From positions 1-64,000 of the forward strand of contig JADLDB010000109.1 in NCBI GenBank assembly GCA_020846875.1: 64,000 nucleotides of DNA. Reading direction: 5' to 3'. Source of the DNA: Myxococcales bacterium. Lineage in GTDB: Bacteria > Myxococcota > Myxococcia > Myxococcales > Myxococcaceae. Shown one piece after another: positions 26,276-33,390 of this stretch; the first letter of the stretch is position 1, and every line of letters starts with the position of its first letter. A program made the position numbers and the translations under genes. Under the pieces are notes generated by a model, which did no database searches, was not told where the DNA came from, and saw nothing but the letters and a program-made list of their open reading frames with translations.

Positions 26276-26481
26276 CACGGCTCCGAAGTTCAGGGTCAGC
26301 TCGGGCACCGACGTCGAGGTGAGGGCTCTGGACCACGGCACTGGCTTGATGGAGGCGTGCGTGCCCCGGCGCGGAGCGCGATGGACCACCGTCGTTCGGT
26401 CGGCGAGATCGATCACCCAGTACTCGGGGTTCTTCGCCTCGGCGGAGCGGCGCGGGCAAACTCCTCGGTCGTCAGCGCGAC
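26264..26481 (-). pseudogene. Uma2-type (DUF820) nuclease fragment
   Basis: The minus-strand frame ending at the TGA at 26264-26266 reads AEAKNPEYWVIDLADRTTVV and then GTHASIKPVPWSRA, close to the C-terminal third of Uma2-family proteins (EAGVPEYWVVD). In a neighbouring frame just upstream is VALTTEEFARA. The N-terminal part and start are gone or frame-shifted, so this is a relic. It overlaps the end of the MYXO-CTERM gene by 12 bases and is the main content of the 244-base gap before the DUF423 gene. Confidence 0.55.
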
Positions 26482-26519
26482 TCGATGCTGAAGGTTGTCT
26501 GCGTCCGCCGTAAGCGGCT

Positions 26520-26933
26520 ATGCGCGCCGTCATGGACCGCCGCCTGATGTCGATCGCCGCCGTGCTGGGCTTCACCGGAGTGGCGCTGGGCGCGTTGGGC
26601 GCGCACGGGCTCAAGAGCGCCCTGGAAAGCCTCCCCGACGCGGCGCAGCGACTGGGCTGGTGGGAGACGGCGGCGCGCTACCACCTCGTGCACGCGCTGG
26701 CGGTGGGCTTCACGGCGGTGGTGGCGGCGCACTCCACGGGGCGCGGGGCGCGCCTGGCGGCGGTCCTCTTCCTCGCCGGCATCGCGATCTTCTCGGGCAG
26801 CCTGTACGTGATGGGCGCGACCGGCCTCAAGGCACTGGGAGCGCTGACGCCGGTGGGAGGCTTCGCGCAGCTCGGCGGGTGGATCGCCCTGGCGGTGGCT
26901 GCCTGGCGCGCGCACGGAGCGAAGGCGAGCTGA
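26520..26933 (+). CDS. DUF423 (YgdD-like) inner-membrane protein
   Basis: The product is 137 residues with four hydrophobic segments. GFTGVALGALGAHGLKSAL, WWETAARYHLVHALA and FLAGIAIFSGSLYVM are hallmark segments of DUF423. Function in other bacteria is unknown. The second ATG (26532) is an equally possible start. It is followed by the next gene with one base between stop and GTG start. Confidence 0.87.
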   Translation: MRAVMDRRLMSIAAVLGFTGVALGALGAHGLKSALESLPDAAQRLGWWETAARYHLVHALAVGFTAVVAAHSTGRGARLAAVLFLAGIAIFSGSLYVMGATGLKALGALTPVGGFAQLGGWIALAVAAWRAHGAKAS

Positions 26934-26934
26934 C

Positions 26935-27591
26935 GTGCCGCGGTTCCTCCTCTTCAGCCTGGTGGCCGTCGCGTGGTGGCCTGATGGTGCCTGGGCGGGG
27001 GCTGCGGAGCCCGGCCCACCCGAGGACGTCACCCAGGCGTCGGAGGGCGCCGACGCGGGCACCTCGCCGGGCCCGGAGGACGCGGGCGCTACCGTCTCAC
27101 CGCCGCAAGAGGGCGCAGCCTCCTCGGCTCCGCCACCGCCGCCCAGCCCTTCGCCGTCCGTGGAGCCTGCTCCCCGGCCGCGCCTCATCGGCTCCGTCTA
27201 CCTCTCGCCGATGACGGCCGTGCCGGACCGGCTCAGCGCCTGGGCCACGCTGCACCTCATTCCGTGGGTGGACGTCCAGGGCGGCGTGGCCTTCTACCCG
27301 GGCACCTTCGGCTGGTGGGTGCGCGGAGGGCCTCGCGTCCTCGTCGACGACTGGCGTGACGAATTGCACCGCGGCGCCACCTTGCGGCTGGCGCTGCTGG
27401 CCGGCTTCCGCGCGCTGCGCGACGAACGCGTCGACGGCGCCGGCTTCTCCGGCGTGGCGGCGGCGGACGTGACGTACTTCTTCTCTCCTCACCTGGGGCT
27501 CGCCTTCCACCTGGCCGGCGGGGGCTCCTGGGACGGCAACGGCAAGCGCGTGGTGCCCGAGCTACGGCTCGGCGTGGGCCTCAGCTTCTGA
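26935..27591 (+). CDS. Exported beta-rich protein, likely outer membrane
   Basis: The product is 218 residues. The GTG start gives a signal peptide (PRFLLFSLVAVAWWPDGAWAG). A Pro/Ser/Ala-rich spacer (about 22-82) contains DAG triplets. The C-terminal part has alternating strands ending in LRLGVGLSF, where a final Phe is usual for barrel proteins. No family recognised. It starts right after the DUF423 gene, so they share a transcript. Confidence 0.6.
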   Translation: MPRFLLFSLVAVAWWPDGAWAGAAEPGPPEDVTQASEGADAGTSPGPEDAGATVSPPQEGAASSAPPPPPSPSPSVEPAPRPRLIGSVYLSPMTAVPDRLSAWATLHLIPWVDVQGGVAFYPGTFGWWVRGGPRVLVDDWRDELHRGATLRLALLAGFRALRDERVDGAGFSGVAAADVTYFFSPHLGLAFHLAGGGSWDGNGKRVVPELRLGVGLSF

Positions 27592-27640
27592 GTCCCTCCT
27601 TTCATGTCAGGATGGCTCCGCTCGGCACGACGAGCGCCGC

Positions 27641-28003
27641 ATGGACGTCACTTTTGAACAAGCTCGCCGCGCCGCCGCGCTGACCGACGAGGCCCTGCTC
27701 GCCGAGTGCGAGGAGCGCTTCTTCGTCGCCGGCGGCCCTGGCGGCCAGCACCGCAACAAGACCGAGACGGCGGTGCGCCTCACCCACCGCCCCACCGGGC
27801 TGGTCGTCACCGCCACCGAGCGGCGCAGCCAGTTGATGAACCGGGGCGAGGCGCTGGAGCGGCTGAGGCGGCTCCTGGTGAGGCTGGCGCACGTGCCAGA
27901 GAAGCGGATCGCCACCAGGCCGTCCCGCGGGGCGAAGCGGCGCCGGCTGGAGGCCAAGCGGCACCTCTCGGCGAAGAAGCAGAGCCGCCGCGGTGAGTGG
28001 TGA
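27641..28003 (+). CDS. Class I release-factor-like protein (ArfB/RF-like rescue factor)
   Basis: This 120-residue protein has the peptidyl-tRNA hydrolysing GGQ (GGPGGQHRNKTETAVRL, residues 31-47) and no codon-recognition domains. A basic C-terminal tail (RPSRGAKRRRLEAKRHLSAK) resembles the ArfB tail that enters an empty mRNA channel to rescue stalled ribosomes. ArfB is about 140 residues, so this is slightly short; it could also be one of the RF-like proteins of unknown target. It is convergent with the toxin gene, 3 bases apart. Confidence 0.75.
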   Translation: MDVTFEQARRAAALTDEALLAECEERFFVAGGPGGQHRNKTETAVRLTHRPTGLVVTATERRSQLMNRGEALERLRRLLVRLAHVPEKRIATRPSRGAKRRRLEAKRHLSAKKQSRRGEW

Positions 28004-28006
28004 CGG

Positions 28007-28300
28007 CTACTTCGGAACGAGCCGTCTCGGCCATCGCCTCGACGTGTGGAGCACGCGCAGCACCTCCACCACGCCGGCGACGACGCGATAGGCGACGATG
28101 TACGGCACGTCGACCAGGACGAGCTCTCGGGTTCCGGACACGCGCCCGGGACGTCCGATGAACGGCGTCGTGACCAACGGCTCCACCGCGCTGGTGATCC
28201 GCAGCACAACCCGCGCCGCTGCCCGGGGGTCGTCCGGCTCGATGTACGTGCGAACGCTCTCGACGTCGGCGATCGCCGGTCCGGTCCAGAGGATCTTCAC
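28007..28300 (-). CDS. RelE/ParE-family toxin
   Basis: The 97-residue protein follows the ParE pattern: N-terminal strand (MKILWTGPAIADVESVRTYI), two helices, then VLVDVPYIVAYRVVAGVVEVLRVLHTSRRWP, with the conserved YIVAYRV and VLRVLH strands. ParE proteins usually poison gyrase; RelE members cleave mRNA. Its ATG overlaps the antitoxin stop by 4 bases, so the pair is coupled. Confidence 0.85.
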   Translation of the reverse strand: MKILWTGPAIADVESVRTYIEPDDPRAAARVVLRITSAVEPLVTTPFIGRPGRVSGTRELVLVDVPYIVAYRVVAGVVEVLRVLHTSRRWPRRLVPK

Positions 28301-28560
28301 CGCGGACGCTTTCGCTCACGCCGCCTTCCCCAGCTCTTGACCCAGGCGACGACCTCCTCATGGGGGACGACCTCGCCTCTCTCCGCCGCCGCGAGCCCCT
28401 CCTCGATCGCCTCCACCTGCCAGGCGTTGTCGGCGATGTACTTGGCGATCGCCTCGGCAGCGACTCGGGAGCGGGTCCGGTCAGTCGAGCGCGCCAGCCG
28501 ATCGAGGCGGGTGCTCGTCGCGCGATCCAGGCGAAGCGTCAGCAACTCGGAGGGGGCCAT
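28297..28560 (-). CDS. Ribbon-helix-helix antitoxin
   Basis: The 87-residue protein starts with a ribbon strand (ELLTLRLDRATSTRLDRLAR) and the RHH turn (STDRTRSRVAAEAIAKYI). The C-terminal part (WQVEAIEEGLAAAERGEVVP, then EEVVAWVKSWG) is the toxin-binding segment seen in ParD-like antitoxins. An inverted repeat lies directly upstream. It is the first gene of the toxin-antitoxin operon. Confidence 0.85.
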   Translation of the reverse strand: MAPSELLTLRLDRATSTRLDRLARSTDRTRSRVAAEAIAKYIADNAWQVEAIEEGLAAAERGEVVPHEEVVAWVKSWGRRRERKRPR

Positions 28561-28567
28561 GCCTCAA

Positions 28568-28585
28568 GTGTATGACGATGTACAC
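28568..28585 (-). promoter_or_regulatory. Inverted repeat, likely antitoxin operator
   Basis: GTGTA (28568-28572) and TACAC (28581-28585) flank 8 bases, 8 bases before the antitoxin start at 28560. On the minus strand TTGACC (28609-28604) lies 17 bases upstream of TGTGTA within the repeat, so binding would block the promoter. This fits autorepression by the antitoxin or its complex. Confidence 0.45.
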
Positions 28586-28605
28586 ATGAGCATGCAAGCG
28601 GCGGG

Positions 28606-30060
28606 TCAAGCTCCGCCCAGCTTCTTCGCGAGCAGCTCGCTCACCTTCTTGGGGTTGGCCTTCGCACCCAGCGCCTTCATCACCTGACCCACGAAGAAGC
28701 CCAAGAGCTTCTGGTTCCCTGCGTGGTAGGCCTCCACGTTCTTCGCGTTGGCGGCGAGCACCTGGTCGATGGCCGCCTCCAGCGCGCCGGCGTCCTGCGT
28801 CTGGGCCAGGCCCTGCTCGGCGATGATGTCCGCCGGCTCTTTCCCGGTGCGGAACATCTGCGCGAACACGTCCTTCGCCGCGGCGCCGGAGATGGTGTCC
28901 GACTCGACGGCGGTGAGCAGACCTTTCAGTTGCTGCGGGGTGAAGCGCACTGCCGACACCGACTCCCCCGACTCATTGAGCAACCGCGACAGCTCGCCCA
29001 TGAACCAGTTGGACGCCTTCTTGGGATCGCAGCCCTCGGCCACGCACGCCTCGTAGAGGTCGGCCATCGCCTTGTCCTGGGTCAGCACACCGGCGTCGTA
29101 CTCGGGCAGCTTGAGCGCCTCCACGTAGCGGCGGCGGCGCGCGCGGGGCAGCTCGGGCAGCTCGCTCCTGGCCTTCGACACCCTCGCCTCGCTCACCACC
29201 AGGGGCGGTAGATCCGGCTCGGGGAAGTAGCGGTAGTCGTGCGCCTCCTCTTTGGAGCGCATCGAGCGCGTCTCGCCCCGCGCGGTGTCGAACAGGCGCG
29301 TCTCCTGCTCGATGACGCCGCCCGACTCGATCACCTCCACGTGCCGAGAGATCTCGTACTCGACGGCCTGCTTGATGAAGCGGAAGGAGTTGAGGTTCTT
29401 GAGCTCGCAGCGCGTGCCGAGGTCCTTCGCACCCCTCTTCATCACCGAGACGTTGGCGTCGCAGCGAAAGCTGCCCTCCTCCAGGTTCCCGTCGTTGACG
29501 CCCAGGTACATGAGGATCTCACGCAGGGCCTTCAGGTACTCCACCGCCTCGTCGGCGCTGGAGAGCTCCGGCTCGCTGACGATCTCCAGCAGCGGAGTGC
29601 CGGCCCGGTTCAAGTCCACCAGGGACAGCCCGTCGGCCGCGTCGTGCACCAGCTTGCCGGCGTCCTCTTCCAGGTGGATCCGCCGCAGCCGCACGCGCTG
29701 CTCGCCCCCCGGTCCGTCGAAGGTCACCACGCCGTGCTCACAGATCGGTGTGTCGTACTGGGTGATCTGATAGCCCTTGGGAAGATCCGGGTAGAAGTAG
29801 TGCTTGCGGGACCACTCACTGCGCAGGTTGATGGTGCAGCCCAGGGCCAGGCCGGTGCGGATCGCGAAGTCGACGGCCTTGTCGTTGGGCACCGGCAGGA
29901 CGCCCGGCATCCCCAGGCAGACCACCGTGGTGTGCGTGTTGGGCGCCGCGCCAAACGCGGTGGACGCGCCAGAGAACAGCTTGCTCGCGGTGAGCAACTG
30001 GGCGTGCACCTCGAGGCCGATGACGGCCTGGAAGTCGGTGAGCGGTGCCCTGGGGATCAT
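28606..30060 (-). CDS. gatB: Asp-tRNA(Asn)/Glu-tRNA(Gln) amidotransferase subunit B
   Basis: This 484-residue protein starts with FQAVIGLEVHAQL and contains CLGMPGVLPVPND, DLPKGYQITQYD and VDLNRAGTPLLEIVSEPE, all GatB hallmarks, plus the helical YqeY-like C-terminal domain that binds tRNA. GatB activates the mischarged tRNA with ATP. Start 30060 is chosen because it overlaps the gatA stop by 4 bases. It is the last gene of the zinc-ribbon/gatC/gatA/gatB operon. Confidence 0.96.
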   Translation of the reverse strand: MIPRAPLTDFQAVIGLEVHAQLLTASKLFSGASTAFGAAPNTHTTVVCLGMPGVLPVPNDKAVDFAIRTGLALGCTINLRSEWSRKHYFYPDLPKGYQITQYDTPICEHGVVTFDGPGGEQRVRLRRIHLEEDAGKLVHDAADGLSLVDLNRAGTPLLEIVSEPELSSADEAVEYLKALREILMYLGVNDGNLEEGSFRCDANVSVMKRGAKDLGTRCELKNLNSFRFIKQAVEYEISRHVEVIESGGVIEQETRLFDTARGETRSMRSKEEAHDYRYFPEPDLPPLVVSEARVSKARSELPELPRARRRRYVEALKLPEYDAGVLTQDKAMADLYEACVAEGCDPKKASNWFMGELSRLLNESGESVSAVRFTPQQLKGLLTAVESDTISGAAAKDVFAQMFRTGKEPADIIAEQGLAQTQDAGALEAAIDQVLAANAKNVEAYHAGNQKLLGFFVGQVMKALGAKANPKKVSELLAKKLGGA

Positions 30061-31517
30061 GGCGCTGGCCCCCGCTCGAAGTGCTTCGTCTCGCGCTCGA
30101 ACGCCGCCGCGGCCTGGAGCACCGTCACCTCGTCGAACGGCCGCCCCATCACCTGCAGGCCCACCGGTAGCCCCGCCTTCGTGAAGCCCGCCGGCACCGA
30201 CACGCCCGGCAGCCCGGCGAGGCTGCACGGCAGCGTCAGCACGTCCATCAGGTACATCTTCAGCGGATCGTCCACCTTCTCGCCCAGCCTCCACGCCGGC
30301 ACGGGCGATGTCGCCGACAGCACCAGGTCCACCTTCTCGAAGGCCTGCTCGAAGTCCCGGCGGATCAGCGTGCGCACCTGCTGGGCCTTCACGTAGTACG
30401 CCTCGTGGTACCCGGCCGACAGCGCGAAGGTGCCCAGCATGATCCGCCGCTTCACCTCAGGACCGAAGCCCTCGCTGCGGCTCTTCTCGTACAGGTCGGC
30501 CAGGCTCTTCACCTGCTTCGCCCGGTGCCCGAAGCGCACGCCGTCGTAGCGCGCCAGGTTGGACGACGCCTCCGAGGGGGCGATCACGTAGTAGGCCGCC
30601 AGCGCGTACTTCGTGTGCGGCAGGGACACCTGCGTCACCGTCGCGCCCAGCGCCTCGAAGCGCCTCGCCGCCTCGTCGATCGCCGAGGCAACTTCCGGAT
30701 CCAGGCCCTCCACCTGGTACTCCACCGGCAAGCCGATCCGCAGACCCTTCACCCCGGCGGTGAGGCTGGCGGAGAAGTCCGGCACTGGCTCGTCCGACGA
30801 CGTCGCGTCCAGCGGATCGCGCCCGGCGATCACCTGCAAGAGCGCCGCCGCGTCCTCCACCGTGCGCGCCAGCGGCCCCACCTGATCCAGCGAGCTGGCG
30901 AACGCCACCACCCCACGGCGCGACACCCGGCCCCACGTGGGCTTGAGGCCCACCACGTTGCAGAGCGCCGCCGGCTGGCGAATCGATCCCCCGGTGTCGC
31001 TGCCCAGCGCGCCGAAGACCAGCCGCGCCGCCACCGCCGCCGCCGAGCCCCCCGAGGATCCACCCGGCGTGCGCCCCCGCGCGTACGGGTTGTGCGTGGG
31101 CTGGAAGGCGCTGTTCTCCGTCGACGAGCCCATCGCGAACTCGTCCAGGTTGCACTTGCCCAGCACCACCGCGCCCGCCTCGCGCAGCCGGGCCGTCACG
31201 CACGCGTCGTAGGGCGGCACGAAGCCCGCGAGGATCTTCGAGCCCGCCGTGGTGACGTGCCCCCTCGTGAGAATGTTGTCCTTGAGCGCCACCGGTACGC
31301 CGTCCAGCGGCCCCCTCCCCTGCTGCTTCGCGCGGCGCTCGTCCGACTCCTTCGCCGCGTCCAGCGCGCGCGCCTCGTCCAGCGAGAGGAAGGCCCCCAG
31401 GGCCTTGTCCACCCGGGTGATCCGCTCCAGGCACGCGCGCGTCACCTCGACCGACGAGGCCTCGCCCCGGCCGAGCGCCAGCGTCACCTGCGTCAGCGTG
31501 CGCTCGGTGAGCGACAC
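30057..31517 (-). CDS. gatA: Asp-tRNA(Asn)/Glu-tRNA(Gln) amidotransferase subunit A
   Basis: This 486-residue amidase releases ammonia from glutamine for the GatB reaction. The amidase triad is present: Lys79 (PVALKDNIL), Ser154 (PGGSSGGSAA) and nucleophile Ser178 (GSDTGGSIRQPAA). It begins 13 bases after gatC. Having all three subunits fits a genome that makes Asn- or Gln-tRNA indirectly. Confidence 0.96.
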   Translation of the reverse strand: MSLTERTLTQVTLALGRGEASSVEVTRACLERITRVDKALGAFLSLDEARALDAAKESDERRAKQQGRGPLDGVPVALKDNILTRGHVTTAGSKILAGFVPPYDACVTARLREAGAVVLGKCNLDEFAMGSSTENSAFQPTHNPYARGRTPGGSSGGSAAAVAARLVFGALGSDTGGSIRQPAALCNVVGLKPTWGRVSRRGVVAFASSLDQVGPLARTVEDAAALLQVIAGRDPLDATSSDEPVPDFSASLTAGVKGLRIGLPVEYQVEGLDPEVASAIDEAARRFEALGATVTQVSLPHTKYALAAYYVIAPSEASSNLARYDGVRFGHRAKQVKSLADLYEKSRSEGFGPEVKRRIMLGTFALSAGYHEAYYVKAQQVRTLIRRDFEQAFEKVDLVLSATSPVPAWRLGEKVDDPLKMYLMDVLTLPCSLAGLPGVSVPAGFTKAGLPVGLQVMGRPFDEVTVLQAAAAFERETKHFERGPAP

Positions 31518-31530
31518 TCCTCGTCCCCCG

Positions 31531-31818
31531 CTACTCGATGACCTTCGGGATCGCGAAGCTGGTCCCCACCGTCTGGGGCGCGTTGGCCAGCGCCGCCTCG
31601 GCGCCCAGGTGCTCCGTCACCCGGTCTTCCCGCGCGTGCGGCGGCATGGGCAGCACGTACGCCGTGGCCGGGACGCCCGCCGTGTCCACCTGCTTCAGCG
31701 TGTCCACCGCGTCGAGGATGTTCGACAGCTGCGCCCCGAAGCGCGCCTCTTCTTCGGCGGACAGCGCCAGCCTCGCCAGCTTCGCGACGTGCCCCACCTG
31801 TTGGGCGGTCAGCTTCAT
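31531..31818 (-). CDS. gatC: Asp-tRNA(Asn)/Glu-tRNA(Gln) amidotransferase subunit C
   Basis: The 95-residue protein starts MKLTAQQVGHVAKLARLALS and carries LSNILDAVDTLKQVDT, the conserved helices that wrap GatA. Its C-terminal segment stabilises the A-B contact. The ATG overlaps the stop of the upstream zinc-ribbon protein gene, so gatC translation is coupled to it. Confidence 0.95.
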   Translation of the reverse strand: MKLTAQQVGHVAKLARLALSAEEEARFGAQLSNILDAVDTLKQVDTAGVPATAYVLPMPPHAREDRVTEHLGAEAALANAPQTVGTSFAIPKVIE

Positions 31819-33254
31819 TTCTTCAGGCGCTCGATGTTGTTCTTCGCTACCGGCGCCTCGACCCCGTTGGGCAACACGTCGAGGTACCGCTGGTAGTACT
31901 CGACCGCCTTCTCGCTCTTCCCCTGCAGCCGGAAGGCCTCGGCCATGCCCATGATCGCGGGCCCGTACCTCGAGTTCAGCTTCAGCGCCTCGTCGAAGGC
32001 CGCCTGCGCCGCCAGGTGGTTGCCCAGATCCAACAGGGCCAGCCCGCGCCCGGCGACCGGCTCCGCGCGGCCCGGCTTCAGATCGGCCGCCTGCCCGTAC
32101 ATGTCCAGCGCGGCTTCGGGCTTCTCTCGGTCGCGCAGGCGATCGCCCTGGCTCATGAAGTACTCGTACGTCTTCTTCGGCTCCGGCTTGCCCGCGTCGG
32201 GGACACCGGCGTCCACCTCCGGCGCGCCCGCGTCCACCGCCGGCTGGCCCGCGTCCACCACCGCCGCGGCGCCTGCGTCCACCTCCACAGCGGCGTCGGG
32301 AGCGCCCGCGTCCTCCTCCACCGGCAGCGGCGTCGGCGGCGTCACCACCACCGGCGTGGGCTCGGGCGGAGGCTTGCTGCGCTCGGCCTCCAGCGCCTTC
32401 TGCTCCGGCACGTAGATCCCGAAGTACCAGCCGGCCCCACCCCCCAGCGCCAGCCCGAGGAACACCAGGAAGAGCCACTTCCCGCGCCCACCCTTCACCG
32501 CCCGCTCCAGCTCGTCGTCGCTCGGCCCGTCCCGGAACATCGCGGGAGCCATCGGCAGCCGCTGCGGCGCGCCAGACAGCGGCGGGGCGGCCTGAGGGGG
32601 CGGAGGCGGAGGCAGCGGCGCCGGGGCCGGTTGAGACGGAGGCGGAGGTGGAGGCGGCACCGAGAACTGCGGCTCGCGCATCGTCTCGCGGATGTCGGGC
32701 GGCGCGCCGCCAGGCTCGGGGCGCGCCGGCACCGGCATGGGCGGCGGCGCCGAGAAGTTGGGCTCTCGCCAGGTGTCGGTCAGCTTCGGCTGGCCGGGGG
32801 GGGACGACGGGCTGGGAGGGGGAACGGTGCCCAGGGCGTCCAGCGCGCGGGCCTTCTTCGCCTCCTCGAAGACCTGGAAGAAGCTGGCCAGCTCGGGGAT
32901 GTTCCCCAGCCGCTTCCAGGTGTCGCCCGACAGGCTGATCTCGTCGTCGCGCCCGATCTTCCCCTCGATGATCCACTTCTGCAGCGTCGTCAGCTCGCGG
33001 CACGAGAAGACGTTCCCGCCCGGCTGACGGATCTTCCACTCCCGCGACGGAGGCGCGGGGGGCAGCTCACCGGCGGCCTGGGCCTGGCGGACCGCCGCCT
33101 CGCCTTCGCGCACCGGCAGCGTCACCACCAGCGACTTCTTCTTCACCCGGAAGACGTGCCCGCACGTGGTGCACTTCACGGTCACGCCGTCTTCCGGCAC
33201 CCGCGTGTCGTCGAGCTCGTACTCGGTCTGGCACTTCGGACACCCGACGTCCAT
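31815..33254 (-). CDS. Zinc-ribbon, GYF-like and TPR single-pass membrane protein
   Basis: The product is 479 residues. An MJ0042-type zinc ribbon is at 1-40 (CPKCQ and CTTCG, Cys 5, 8, 28, 31). A GYF/DUF4339-like segment lies at about 72-125 (REWKIRQPGGNVFSC, then TTLQKWIIEGKIGRDDEISL). Long Pro-rich stretches, a membrane helix at about 260-282, a DAG-rich linker and two to three TPRs (about 360-479) follow. Such proteins are common in myxobacteria and act as scaffolds; no enzyme site is seen. It is the first gene of the gatCAB operon and overlaps gatC by 4 bases, while its 5' end is divergent from ftsK. Confidence 0.82.
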   Translation of the reverse strand: MDVGCPKCQTEYELDDTRVPEDGVTVKCTTCGHVFRVKKKSLVVTLPVREGEAAVRQAQAAGELPPAPPSREWKIRQPGGNVFSCRELTTLQKWIIEGKIGRDDEISLSGDTWKRLGNIPELASFFQVFEEAKKARALDALGTVPPPSPSSPPGQPKLTDTWREPNFSAPPPMPVPARPEPGGAPPDIRETMREPQFSVPPPPPPPSQPAPAPLPPPPPPQAAPPLSGAPQRLPMAPAMFRDGPSDDELERAVKGGRGKWLFLVFLGLALGGGAGWYFGIYVPEQKALEAERSKPPPEPTPVVVTPPTPLPVEEDAGAPDAAVEVDAGAAAVVDAGQPAVDAGAPEVDAGVPDAGKPEPKKTYEYFMSQGDRLRDREKPEAALDMYGQAADLKPGRAEPVAGRGLALLDLGNHLAAQAAFDEALKLNSRYGPAIMGMAEAFRLQGKSEKAVEYYQRYLDVLPNGVEAPVAKNNIERLKK

Positions 33255-33324
33255 CGCCTGCGAACGTAGATCACCAGCGGGCCAACGTCGTGAATTTGCG
33301 CGCCAACTGGCCGGAGTCGAAAAA

Positions 33325-33352
33325 TTGCCAGCTCCGGGCCCCCCCCTACACT
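33325..33352 (+). promoter_or_regulatory. Probable ftsK promoter
   Basis: TTGCCA at 33325-33330 and TACACT at 33347-33352 are spaced by 16 bases; matches to consensus are five of six and four of six. The start would be near 33359, leaving a leader of about 30 bases. It lies in the divergent spacer with the zinc-ribbon gene. Confidence 0.45.
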
Positions 33353-33390
33353 CGGCCGCGATCCAGCCTTCTACAGGGGTGTACCTCCAC

